Positions 48,107 to 59,447 of a DNA stretch of 64,000 bases are shown piece after piece. This DNA comes from Endothia cerciana. Lineage: Eukaryota; Ascomycota; Sordariomycetes; Diaporthales; Cryphonectriaceae. Below the pieces are notes generated by a model. It was given only the letters and a program-made list of their open reading frames with translations. It made no database searches and was not told the origin of the DNA. The DNA is taken from positions 1,092,526 to 1,156,525 of the forward strand of contig JALRMH010000003.1 of NCBI GenBank assembly GCA_026119935.1. Direction: 5' to 3'. The position numbers were made by a program, and so were the translations under genes. The first letter of the stretch is position 1; every line of letters begins with the position of its first letter.

Positions 48107-48801
48107 AGTGGGGCGGTGTTCTAGAAGCTTGCCGAGATGGTTGACGTCCATGGCACCGCTGTCCAGCCACAAGGCTCCTAGGTCCCAGCAGTATCTATCG
48201 TTACAGGTCCGCTTCTCCCTTCAGCTCGAGATTAGCGCCCTAGCCCCCCCCCCCCCCAAAAAAAAACCATCACCAACCAGTAGCCCACGAGCTAAGGTTC
48301 GCATTCGCTTCAAGAAACGCCGGCGTGTTGTCTATGTACCGTGATATGGGCGGCTACCATGGTAAGGCGGTTTTAACATCCTGCGCCCACGTATTCGCGC
48401 ATGCACAGGTGCGGTACCTTGCGGCGGAGGCTGGCCGCACGAGGTCCTTCTCTCACATTCTCGCGCTCGCGTCGAATTTCCCTGCGCGGAAGAAATGCAC
48501 CGCTGCCGGGTCGGTGGAAGGCCGTATCTCTGTGGGGCGGCCTAACGCCCTTCCCCCCCCCCCCTCCAATTCCCTTCCCCCCCCTCCCCACCACACGGGG
48601 CTGCAGACCAGCGCTCACCGGTGTGGGAATACACTCAGGTCGATGCTGACACCTGCGTGCCAGCTCACTCTATCGGACGCGCGCTGCATACCGGAAAGGG
48701 GTGATCCGCGGGCGGCTCATCGCTTATTCCCTCTCTCCCTTCTGCAACAAGATCCACATCCGGCCTTCCCAGACTGAACAGGGACAGAGGGCTAGAGATT
48801 T

Positions 48802-48817
48802 GGGGGGGGGGGGGGGG
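48802..48817. repeat. G16 homopolymer
   Basis: The longest G run in the window, followed by AAGGGGAGG. Confidence 0.95.
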
Positions 48818-51800
48818 AAGGGGAGGACGACAGCCGGTGAGGTAGGTCAAACGGGCGTGGCTCGGTACTACGGTATTAGGCCAGGAGCCGCCGCACCGCG
48901 TCTTGGATCCAATCACCTGCTCTGCACGCCGCCGTGCCGTCCCAGCCGGGGGTGTGGAGGGGGGAGGGGGGAGGGGGGAGGGAATAGTAAAGGTAGGACA
49001 CTAGGCCCATGCATGGACTGATCTGATCTCACCTCATCTCGCCCAATCTCGATAGGATCTCAGATGGGTGGCGAGTGGGATGGAGGGATACGAACATCTG
49101 TGAAGGACAGCCTGCGGAAACACCTTCCCCTCCCCCCCCCCCCTTCTCCTTCAAACTCACTATCTCTGAGTCCAAGTGCTACGCTGTTTCTGGAAGAAAC
49201 GATCCCACCGTCACCGTCATCAGGACCAGGGGTGACGATACGAATACGGCACGCCATCGTCTGGTCAAGGGACGCTTTGGGGGAATGGGGGGACGGCAGA
49301 AAGAACAGGCTTCAGACGGTGGGTTTCCGAAGTTGCGATATCCCTTTCGGTAAGACTTGATATTCACGGCGAAGCTCGAGAGCCCCGCCCCCCAAAAGGC
49401 CCGGGGTTGACACGGCCAGCAGTGTCGGGGATCAGGGGGGAGGGCTTGGGACGACAAGAGGAGAACGGGTGTTGACGAGGGTCCCACGGGCCTACGCATG
49501 GCTAAATCGTGACAGGTCGGATATGGGCTGGGGGCCCTTCGCGGGAAACGATCTAACGGAGGAAGGAGGATCTAGCCGCAGGGCAGCAAGGAAGACCCCG
49601 CGACGTGGTCCATGTCTGAACCAGAGCGGAGAGCCCTGCAATATGACCGTCGCGCCTGATCGGTTCTCGCGCAGTATAACATGGTAAATAGTGATGTCGT
49701 CTCTCTGCCTTGTTCATGGGTGGCTACCATCTTGGCAGCATTTCAGTGGACTGCGCTCGGGCGACTTCGGATCGGGACGCCTCGATGGGTGGGGAGTACC
49801 GAAGGAGGACAGATCAGAAGGCCCAGGTGACGACGGCGGGGATCTTGCCCTGGGGAAGACAGGCCTGTGTGCCGTTGTGCAACTCCCAGGACGAAAGGGA
49901 GGGGAGAAATTCCGCACTCCCCTTCAATCTATCCAGCCCTCTACTGTACCCTCTGTGCCCCTTCTAGAAGTCTCAAAGGGAAAAGAGATTGGGGCCGGCG
50001 TCCCTGTGCGATTCTGCGTGGATTGAGGAATGTGCCCGGTCACAGGGGTGACACAGAATCTGGATCAGGGCACATGGGCAGGCCGAGGGGCCCGAGTGGG
50101 ATCCGCATGCGTCCAGCCTTTTCCTCGCCTGACCACAAGTCGAGCTCGTCATGGTCAGGGCCCCAGGGGCCCCCCGTGCCAGTCGGGCGCGCGCAAGGTG
50201 GTAGGAACGGCTGAGGGTACACGGCCGGTTACAGGAGGCGGAGATGGCTCCAGGAAGGGCGAGGACGAGGATGCCGGTCGAGAGGACACCCACCCCGCTG
50301 GCTGTGGTTACAGTCGCACACGATCGTTCATCTTGCATATCCTCGGTGCGATCTCCCCGCCGAGAAACACAAGGCCGACACGAAGCCGGAGACATGCTTG
50401 CGGCCTGCCTGACCAAAGCAACCTGGTCGGCGACCTGAGGGACAGGACGAATGGGGGGGGGGGGGGGCGGGGGACCTCGCATACCCCCCCAACCTTTCTC
50501 GCAGACGACTCGCCCGGGGTGTTCAGCATGGACTGCCGGACCACTCCCCTCTTCTCTGGAAGGCGTACCCGACAGGGCGTAGAAGCAGAGCGGGCAGGAG
50601 ACTCAGTCGGCGACGTGGACTTGGCTCCTGTACAACACAAGGGCGAAGTTGCCCTGCGCCCCTCCAATGTATCTGCGAATCCAATCGGTCCGCAGCATGG
50701 CACATAGACAGGTCGGCTGACTGAGACAGGGTCTCGTCGCGCCATATGCAAGAGAGGCATGAAGGCGGTCGGGGACGGGCGATGGGAGAATTTCTGGTCT
50801 CTCCTTGTGACCACTGGAGGGGGCTTGAACACGAAGACGTGCCGTTAGTCGAGCTGATGCGGTGTCTCGAACCCTGCCCCGTTGTGCATGGTTGTTGTTG
50901 TTGTGGTGGTGGTGACTGCAGCAGCAGAAACTGGATTGCACCTCCCGATCCATCTTGCACCCAGCCTGAGACCGATCGCCGTTCAGGTCCTGCTCCGGCA
51001 CGCAGCTGTGTCTGCATCACCATCGTGTGCCCTGGAGGGGGCAGAGGTGGTAGTCCCCCCAAAGCCTGCATGGCCAGATGCCTCCGAGCTGCGCGAGATG
51101 GTTGTTGTAGGATGGGCGCGGGGTGGGGGCCAAGCTGGTCTGGACCAAGATCATCGTCGTGGGCTTCGGGAGGGCGCACCTTGGACCGGATCTAGTCCTT
51201 CCCACAGGATCCTCCCTCGCCCTTGTTGAAGAAAGAAAAAGGACGGTACGGCAAATCCAGGCCCGTCTCGTGTTAGCCACGTCTCTAATAATAATAATAA
51301 TAAATAAAAAAGGCTACATCCACAGACGAACGCCGGCTCGGGAGGTTTTGGCGGTCTCAATGCGCTCCCTCATCAGGCGCCCGCGATGCCTGAGGGCGGT
51401 GGTGCCCCGACCGCCCGCGAGAGCAACCACGGGAACCATGTCTCCTCTACGTACCAATGTCGCAGAGAAAGGCTTATCTGTCCCGTCCCACAGTATCTGA
51501 GTGTACCGGGGAGGTCTCTGGATGTACCTTTCCATGTTTCACCACCTGGACCCTCTGCTGATGCCACTAAGCTCGGTCCCGGTTTGGCCATAGCACGGGC
51601 CCGTACGTGGTCGGAATATCTAGCTGCGAGATTGATTGGTGCTTCGGAGAATCGACCTGTACCGTAGGGGCCCTCGTGATGCTTCGGCCACTTCCAGAGC
51701 GGATACGGCCCTTCACGCAGAGGAAGCCTCGGACTCTACGTCCGAGCAGGATCCCAGAAGAGCAGGAGGGTCGGTCTACGAACTCCGCGGGGCATGCCGA

Positions 51801-52476
51801 ACCGGGAGCGTGCAACGGAGGCGGCGCCCACGGTGACCTGCTCCAGTACCGCAGTAGTGTGAAGGTCCTGAAGCCGGCACTCAGAGGCTCGTCCTCCCAT
51901 CCCGTACCTAGAAACACACGCAATCCCTCGGGCTGGCCACGGTTGCCGTCCGGTGGCGGGTATCTGTGGCAGGCCCCCTGGCTTAATCCAACACCCGAAA
52001 AAAATGTCTTCCGATGCCTAGATGCAGGTGGGAGCATCATCATCGCACATCACCTTCTCATGCACCCATTGGCTGCCGAACGGACTGGCCGTTCCGGAAG
52101 GGCATCGAAGGGAACTCAGGGAAAAGGCAGGCTGGAAGCCATAGCAAATTAGCCAGAATGAAGTGCGCTGCCTGGGGTGAAAGTGTTGGCAGTGAGAGTC
52201 GAGAAGGGCCCGCGGAAGAGAGCCTAGAGGGCGAACGGCTCCGGTGGTCATCCTGAACCAATACATTAAGGACCGAGCGTCGCTGATAGAATCCAATTTG
52301 AGGGCTGATTAGGACTTGTCTTGCAGGAATCGTGCGCCCGCTTCGCTGATCCCGGCCTTTCTGACGGTCGGCATGACCCGTACCTCACAAGATCCTTCCG
52401 CTCGGCAGTCAGTCCGAAGCAAGACGTGCCCTCCACCGTGCACCTCTCACCTCTCACCGCCTACGAGCCGTCCCCA

Positions 52477-53801
52477 TCACCAGTCGCATCCCCTGCCCAG
52501 GGCATCGGCCAGCCTCCCCAGCCACGTCCTGTCCGTCTCGTCGAACCCCCCGGTCCCGGCGCAGTCCAGGTCGAGGATCCCCACGACCTTCCTCTCCACG
52601 TGCGGCGACCCGCCCTCCGGGCTCACCACGTCCACGGTGATCGGCACCACGATCTCGCTCCTGCTGGCGCCGTCGCAGGCAATGTGCCCGGGGAACCGGT
52701 CCACGTCGGGCACGAGCTGGGTCTGCTGCGTCGCGGCCGCCGTCCCGCAGACCCCGCGGCCGAAGGCGATGGTCTGGCAGGCCACCTTGCCCTGGAAGGG
52801 CCCGAGGATCAGGGAGGGGTGGGAAGGGGGGGAGGCGGGGTCGAGGACGTAGAAGCCTATATGGGACACGGGGGTGGGTGTGAGAATGGATGTCTTCTGT
52901 CGCTTGAGGTGAAGTGAGGCGCCGGGGGGGGGGGGGGCAATGAGGGAGGAGTGAGCCTTCTCGGGTCTCAATGACACGGAAGCATGTGACCGTTCGGCAG
53001 GTGAGGATGGAAAGGAGGGGAGATGGACGGTGTCATACCGGCCCAGTTCACCTCCTTACTTGGCGATGGCAGGCTCTTGTAAGCATGCCATAGCAGGGAC
53101 GCCGCGTTGGCTAGGTTGCTGCGCGAGAAGTGAAGTCCAATATCAACCATCTCTGCTCGATGATGCGAGAGTTCTCATCTCATCCCGGATCTCAGCCCAC
53201 TTGGCGGAAGAAGGATGTGCCTTGTCTCTCCCGTCAAGCGCTTCATGCCACTTACGCGACCTGCTCTCACCCATCAGCATCTCATCCATGGATCTCATCC
53301 CTCATCCGCCAGCCTCATCTCATAGCGCCCGGCCCCTCGCGACCCGCCCCCGAGCTCAAGCCGGAAGCAGACGGCATCGAGACCACAAGTCCCAGCCGCC
53401 CGAGGGGGGCCTCGTGTGTACATGGGATCTGTCAGGCGACGGTGTGAAAAATAGAGAACGACAGACACCTACCCAGTTCCTCTGGCCCTCCATCAGTCCC
53501 TCGGCCTGCTCGACGACCTGCCGCAGCGCCTCCTCCTTGCTCACGCCCTCGGCGAACGTGGATGCGTCAGCGTGGACCTGGGGCGTTCACAAAAATCAAC
53601 AACGTTCATCAGCCGTCCCGTTCCAGTTCTCCGTTCCCGTTCCGTTGGGGCACTCCCCCAGCCCTGCGGGTGGCGGGACATGCAGACCTTCGGGGATCGG
53701 TGAGACCCTCTCTGGCCTGCATTGCGCCAACAAAACCACCTTGCCCCAAGGGCTGAAGTCTCAGGGCGGACAACACACACAACCACGTATGTACGCACCA
53801 T
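52477..53801 (-). CDS. fRMsr: Free methionine-R-sulfoxide reductase (GAF domain)
   Basis: This cytosolic enzyme reduces free methionine-R-sulfoxide with electrons from thioredoxin. Four coding exons are inferred: 53799-53801 (the ATG alone), about 53469-53577, about 53039-53110 and 52477-52856, giving about 187 residues, close to the yeast length of 180. GAF landmarks are VNWAGFYVLD, ILGPFQGKVAC, GVCGTAA, VPDVDRFPGHIACDG, SRSEIVVPI and VVGILDLDCAG. All three cysteines of the active-site set (in KVACQ, RGVCG and HIACDG) are present, so it should be active. The ATG is followed at once by a GTGCGT donor, and exon 2 opens with VHADAS, as in related proteins. The junction between exons 2 and 3 is uncertain: the chosen acceptor (before 53110) keeps the frame but leaves out two or three residues usually seen after NWV. 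Intron 3 carries C14 (coding strand). Confidence 0.87.
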
Positions 53802-55140
53802 TTTTCTTTTGTTTTCTTTTCTTCTTTTCGCCCTTGTTTTGCGAATCGTCGATCTATCAAGGAAGGATGGGGGGGGGAGGGGGGGCTGACGAGGTTAGTC
53901 GAGAAATGTTGATCAGGCTTTGCTGGTCGATAGCTTTGACAAGGGGTTAAGAATTATTTTGCACCCCGTGAAGCCGCCGAGTGAGTGCAGTGAGTGAGTG
54001 AGTGGAGTGGATGGCGGGATTGCGGGGCCTGCCGACGCAAGCGCGGAAAATACTCTGAACCGTCACCACATTTTCACCACATTTCTGTGGGCCACTTCAG
54101 CAATCGATGGAGTCCTGCTGAATGTGAGTGGCATGCTTGTTGAATTGGTGTGTACTGGGATACGACTGATGAGGATCGAGTTCTGTCTCGCACCTGTCTC
54201 TCCAGGCTGAATGTGTAGAATGGCTCCGGCAGCGAGGGCGGACAGGCCGGTCTGCACGGTCGCCTCATCACACGTGGACAATAACTGAAGGGGAATCATC
54301 GTGAGAGGGATTTCCATTCCATATGGAGACTATGAACAACTTGTCTGCGCATCAACTTCCACACTGCAGGCACCCCCACTCAGAGGGGCATGGACATCTT
54401 CCTATCCTTCCTTTGGTGTCCGCCGTAGATGGATCCCACCCCTTCCTTTCCCTGATGTCACAACTTCGGTCCACCCAGGCTAATCACCTTTTGTTCCTGG
54501 CCCTTGAGTATAATGTAGTTCCATCCAACAAAGACATTGCCATATCTCTGGGGCTAGAACTCGAAAGTAAAACTAGACAAGGTTGCCATCCCCTAGAGGT
54601 CTGCAGACCTCACGAGGCTGGTGTGCGTATACCTTCACCGCGATCCCAGGATGGAGAAATGAATAAACGAAGAAAAATAAGAAACAAACAAGCCCCTTGT
54701 GCGCAATTGGTATCAAAGGTGTAATCAATCACATTTTAGAAAGCCAAGCCACCCTAATGAACGAGGTCGAGAAGACAACAGACTGGAGAAAAACAGCGAT
54801 GATCCCTTGCTGCCTGAAAATGGGAATATGCGCAAGCCCATCATTGCCCTTGGCGGATGTCCACTCGTATAAACATCAGGTTTGTGTTGTGAACAACAGG
54901 CACAGCTGAGTAGTTGACATATGTCCGGCCAGACCCAAGAAAAGAAAAGAATAAGGCCACCAGACCGATTGTCGGATATGGTCTATGGTCATTGTCGATA
55001 TTGTACACTGCCACGGAGCAATCCCAGGCTACACGAGACAGGCATTGGTCTGATGTGGTCCGAGATGCAGGAGCTCTTGACGACCAGGCATAGACATTTT
55101 TGTGAGAGCCGGGAACAGACGACATTGAGGCTGTCACACC
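53802..55140. other. Intergenic region upstream of fRMsr
   Basis: Promoter and leader of fRMsr on the left and the 3' flank of the large gene on the right. A GTGAG-type short repeat lies at about 53980-54010. An 84-codon minus-strand frame (54063-54317) with a possible donor inside is not recognisable and is not called. Confidence 0.55.
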
Positions 55141-57828
55141 CTAGGCGAAGCCGGTCGACTTCTTGCGCCGCCCAAAGAGCTTGGTAGTATTGCCCTCATC
55201 CTGATCCATGTTCCAAGGCGCAGGCCCCGACATAGGTGGCGGCTCAGATCGTAGGAAGTCAGCCAAGTCGGAAGTTCCTCGCGACGGCACGGAGACAGCG
55301 TCGCGCGGCTCGAACTTCTTCATGGGAACCCGGCCGCTTGGGCGTTGCGCGTACTGCGCCGGTATGCTGGGTACAGCTGGCGCTGTCGTAGAGCCGTAGG
55401 AGGGAAACAGATCGCCTCCAGTTGGGATATTGACCTGGATGGGGATGTAACCCTTGTTCGCGGGGGGGCCTGCGGGAGGACCTGCTCGACTGCTCAACGA
55501 ACGGGAGCTTGTTGGGCTCCTAGAACCACGCGAGGCAACTGCGGCGCTGTTCTGGCGGAATCGTGCCATGAGGCCTGGAGCGCTCGCCTTCTTCTTCGGT
55601 GCCTGTCCAGCTTGAGCAGGCATTGACTGTGTGCGCGGGAGGTTGAACGGAACAGGATCAGACGGGGGCGGAGGCGGCGCGCTGTTCAGGAAATCGATGA
55701 GGCTCTCCTCCTTCGGTGGTGCCTTTTGCTTTGGTTGTGGCTCATAGTCGAAGTCGTCCTCTTCCTCATCACTCAAGTCGATGGCATACGGGTCCCTCAC
55801 ACGACGTTGCTTGCGAACAGGCATCATGTCTGGCTCGTCGGATGGGTTGCCCACCTGTGCAGGAACCGGCTTCCGTCCCAAAAGCGCGCTCTGAGAAGTG
55901 ATGGACGACTGGACCGAAGCCGCCGACATCTCAGTCACATTGGTGGAAGCCTGACTGGCACGCATATCGTGAGCATCGGGAAGGGATGCATCCATGGCAC
56001 GGCCGCCGACAGCTGCCGTCATCTGGTCAGAGTCCATCGTGGTCCGGAAGGGTGCGACACTTCTCGGGATGTGATGGTTTCCAGAACTAGGTGGGCCGCG
56101 CCGGATGAAATCAATCAGGTCGGAGTTGTCGTTGCTGTTGTCGACTGTAGCGTCCCTAGCCTGCAGGCGAGCCCTGCTAATACTGCCCGTCATTGAAGGA
56201 CGGCCTTGGTCGGCGCCCGTCTTGTAGCCAGCCGGAGGGATTCCGTCGCGCTTAAGGCTCTGGTTTCTCCTGAGGCCCATGTTAGGTTGCACAGGGCCCG
56301 GCTCTGGACCGGGAGGGGGGCCGGTAGCACGAATGAATTCGGCAAACTCGAGGACTGAATCCCGGCCAAGCCTTGCGTCTCGTGCCTGAGGTCCGGCTCC
56401 ACGAGACTTATTGGCCATCGAGACACGCGGGCGAGCCTTCTCAGGTGCATCCACCGCGGGTAGGTCAACAGGATGCGAGCGAAGTCCTGTCGCGTGATTG
56501 ACAGAGGCCGATCTCCTAAGCTCGACTGGCTTCGCCGATGAAGAGCCAGCGCGGTCCCTGTTGGCCTGGCGAGCGTCCTCGCCTTTCCGAGTCTTGCCCT
56601 GCGCGCCAGACTGTACGCTTTTTGGTGATCCCTAGTCCAAGTTAGCACTCCGCGGTTGTTCGGATGGGTTGGAAGCAATACCTCTAGTTCTCTCATGTTC
56701 TCTGGTGTGAGGGTGTATTGAATGGTCTCATTGCCCCGGATAAGCTCCTCGAAATTTCGGGCGACTGCCTCGGGCTGGGTGGCCGTACTATCCTGGGAGC
56801 CTCTTGCCGTGCGAATCTTGTGCGAGGACGTCGACGATGCTGGAGTGTGAGTTGCACGAACTTGGTTCTGTTCTGGAGATGAGCGGACGCCTTGTCCATT
56901 CTCCTTATTCACTGCAGACTGATCCACCGACAAGACACCGGCCGTGCCTGGCTGCGCCCCAGCGCTCTGCGAGGGGGCATGTTGATACCTGCTGGAGCTT
57001 TTCTCCGGCACAACCGGGCCGACGGACCCAACACTCGAGCTGTATTGTCGGGGGGAGTGTCTCGCATATCTCGGTGGAAGTGGGCCTACCTCGTCTTCCG
57101 CGAACGTAGCGGAATCGGGCGGAGTGCTGAGGGTCGTAACGTTCGTCCGGGGCGATTGCTGTAGCTGACGCTGGTCAAAGTCACCAGTTGGAGAGCGCTG
57201 TGGCGAGGCTGGGCCCTGTCGCTTAACAGAACCAAAAATGGCCTGGTTCGGCTGTCGAAGCTGCTGCTCCTCCGAGTTCTCGGTATCACTCGGCGTCCGA
57301 ATCGGGCCCAGCTCCCTGCGCGGGAAAATGGTGGCGGACATGGGACTTGGTTCACCAATCTCCTCCGCTTCAGAGATCGACGGCGCAACACTGTTCCGCG
57401 CTTTGCCGACTGAGCTGATGCCGGAGACCCTGGGGCCTCGGCTGTCTTCGGCTTCGCGTGACTCTTCCGCGTGGACGCTGCTATTTCTCGATACAGACCG
57501 GGAATATGAAGAGTTGTTCGGCTCCTGCAGAAGAGAGCTCCTGTGAGACCTCGACGACGGCGTGCGAGGGCTGGCGACGTCAACCACCCTTAGAGATCCA
57601 GACCTAACAGGTAGGTGGATGGACAAGGGTGGACGGCTGCCCCTATCAGAGCTTGCTGGGGAGTCGCTCCTACCGGAGATGCTACCGCCGATGGAGATTC
57701 TTGACGAAGTCAGAATCTGAGCTTCTTCGATCTCCTCGAACTCTGTATCGGCCTCGTCCTCATCCTTGTCACGACTCTCGGCGAGCTTCTTGGCCGAAGC
57801 AAGCACCGGCGCGGCCACAGCAGCAGAA

Positions 57829-57866
<38 letters not shown>

Positions 57867-59447
57867 AGTTACACTGGCCCCATGCGCCAGCCCGTTGGGC
57901 TTGTGCTCAGCTTGTGTCTCATCGGCCTGGTCCTTGTCCGCCTCAACCCCATCGCGGCCCGGGGCGGCCCGATCTATGGTCACTCCTGCGACTGCTGCCT
58001 TCTCATCCGCGGTCTGGGCGAGGCTGCCTTCTGCCGCCGCTCCACAGGAGGCCTGCGAAGCCTCAGTCGCGTCGTTCTGAGCCGTGCTCTCCTTCTTCTT
58101 TTCTCGTAAAAAGGCCGGAGGTGGTGGGAGTGAACTGGCGCGTCTCCTCGGCGCCTGGGTAGGGGTCGACGCCGTGGGTGGAAGGTGAGCTTCGTTGGGA
58201 AATGAAAAGACCATCATACTCTTCGGTCGCGCTGATGTATCCACCTCCTCGGGCTCGTCCTCCTCCGATTCATCGTCGCTGTAGTGGACCATACCAGGAA
58301 CCTCGATCTCGTCAATATCTCTCTCACTCAGGGGAAGAGGGACGGCGGCAGCCATCTCGCCCTCATCCAGATTTGTGTGGACACCGTCTTCATGCTGGGC
58401 GCTTTCCTCGACTTCATCCATGGACTCTCGCACTGCTGGAGGTACGGCACCGTCTGCGGCAGACAAGCTTCCGAGACGCTGGCGGTACATCTTCTCCCCT
58501 GAAGCGGGCCGCTGCGAAAGATCGACACTCCCATGTCCAGATCGGACCCGCTTCTTCCAGGCCCTCCACAACCTGCCCAACGTTCGGTCCAAGGCAACTC
58601 GTTCCATATCAACCTCCTCAACGACGATCCTATCAATAACATCCAAGCGACCCTTGGCGGTGGCGTGCTTAGCTTCCTTTTCGTACTTGATGCGCAGTCG
58701 GTTCCAGGCGGCCTGACCTGCAGAGACCAGAGCTTGCTCGCCCAGGTACTCGAGGATCGAGGTGAGAAAGATGGCCACAGCCGGGGAGACATTGCTGCCG
58801 GAGGTCTCGTCATCGTGTCCTAGAAGGCCCTCTTCCATGTGATAATCCTCGTCCTCCTCTTCCATGTCCCCAAGCGAGGAATAGACCATGCATCTCAGCC
58901 GCGTCCGCTTCCAAACGAGCTCGAGGTCCCAGTCCCTCGGTGCTGTAACGGCGGGGCTCTCAAGAAACTCTTCATCGTCATCGCCGCCCAGATACTCGCG
59001 AAGCTCCTCGTCGGCGTTATTAATGGCGTCCTTAGCCAACTTCGGCTTAAGGACCTCGGAGACGGCGGGGCGCAGGTTTGTGAGAGACGTGGACCCGGAC
59101 AAGGCGAGAAAATTGTAGAGAAGGTGATCGAGAAAGTTGTTGAGGTGGCGCAGGGCGGCATTGGACACCACAACACTCTCGCCGGAGGGTTGGAAGCCGT
59201 GCTGATCGTACCAGGTGTCCGCGTGATTATCGTGATCGTTAGTCACGATCTGAGACGCGGAGGGCGAAGCAATGAAAGCGGCCTCTGGCGAGACGGAAAT
59301 TGGTGGCGACATGACACTCTGCGCAACGGTGGAGGGTCTGTCGCTCGATATACTCTGAGTCCTTGACCTGGTTCCTCCGGGCCTTGAGGAGGTGGCAGAC
59401 ATGTCCGGCGAGAATTGAGACATGCTGGTTTCAAAAGCGGACGTCAT
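55141..59447 (-). CDS. Large Pro/Ser-rich fungal protein with repeated DF-PP motifs, unknown function
   Basis: Two exons (56682-59447 and 55141-56631) with a 50-bp intron (GTATTG donor, GCTAAC branch point, TAG acceptor; phase 0) encode 1,418 residues. I do not recognise a named family. Two helical blocks stand out in the N-terminal 270 residues: ALRHLNNFLDHLLYNFLAL through KLAKDAINNADEELREYL, and VSPAVAIFLTSILEYLGEQALVSAGQAAWNRL. Their spacing, broken by an acidic loop, looks like a histone-fold-type pair (inference). The middle is disordered, with an Ala tract encoded by (GCC)12. The C-terminal 500 residues carry four short repeats, EFAEFIRATGPP, DLIDFIRRGPP, SLIDFLNSAPPPPP and DLADFLRSEPP, separated by basic/Ser-rich linkers; they resemble short binding motifs. 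The protein ends FGRRKKSTGFA. The start is the first Met in frame. Confidence 0.88.
57831..57866. repeat. (GGC)12 repeat encoding polyalanine
   Basis: Twelve copies on the + strand, read as GCC codons for Ala in the large minus-strand gene. It is one of the few long simple repeats inside an exon here, and it keeps the frame. Confidence 0.95.

Larger units (their letters stand above)
38582..52476. other. Gene desert B (13.9 kb) downstream of nsdD
   Basis: No supported protein or RNA gene. This stretch is more GC-rich than desert A and crowded with simple sequence. G/C homopolymers of 12-16 occur at 38599-38612, 42625-42638, 43402-43416, 44776-44787, 46053-46065, 46628-46641, 46856-46868, 47056-47067, 47944-47958, 48244-48257, 48802-48817 and 50453-50467. 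T16 lies at 42916-42931, and there are several micro- and minisatellites. Frames of 100-220 codons on both strands are explained by high GC and have no recognisable motifs. Confidence 0.55.

Noticed and set aside
54063..54317. Possible small exon on the minus strand (LLSTCDEATVQTGLSALAAG)
   Set aside because: Protein-like composition and a plausible donor, but no partner exon, no known family, and it does not fit fRMsr.
57629..58162. Plus-strand frames of 100-180 codons opposite the large minus-strand gene
   Set aside because: Arg-rich mirror of the polyalanine and acidic coding sequence; the minus strand is continuous for 922 codons.
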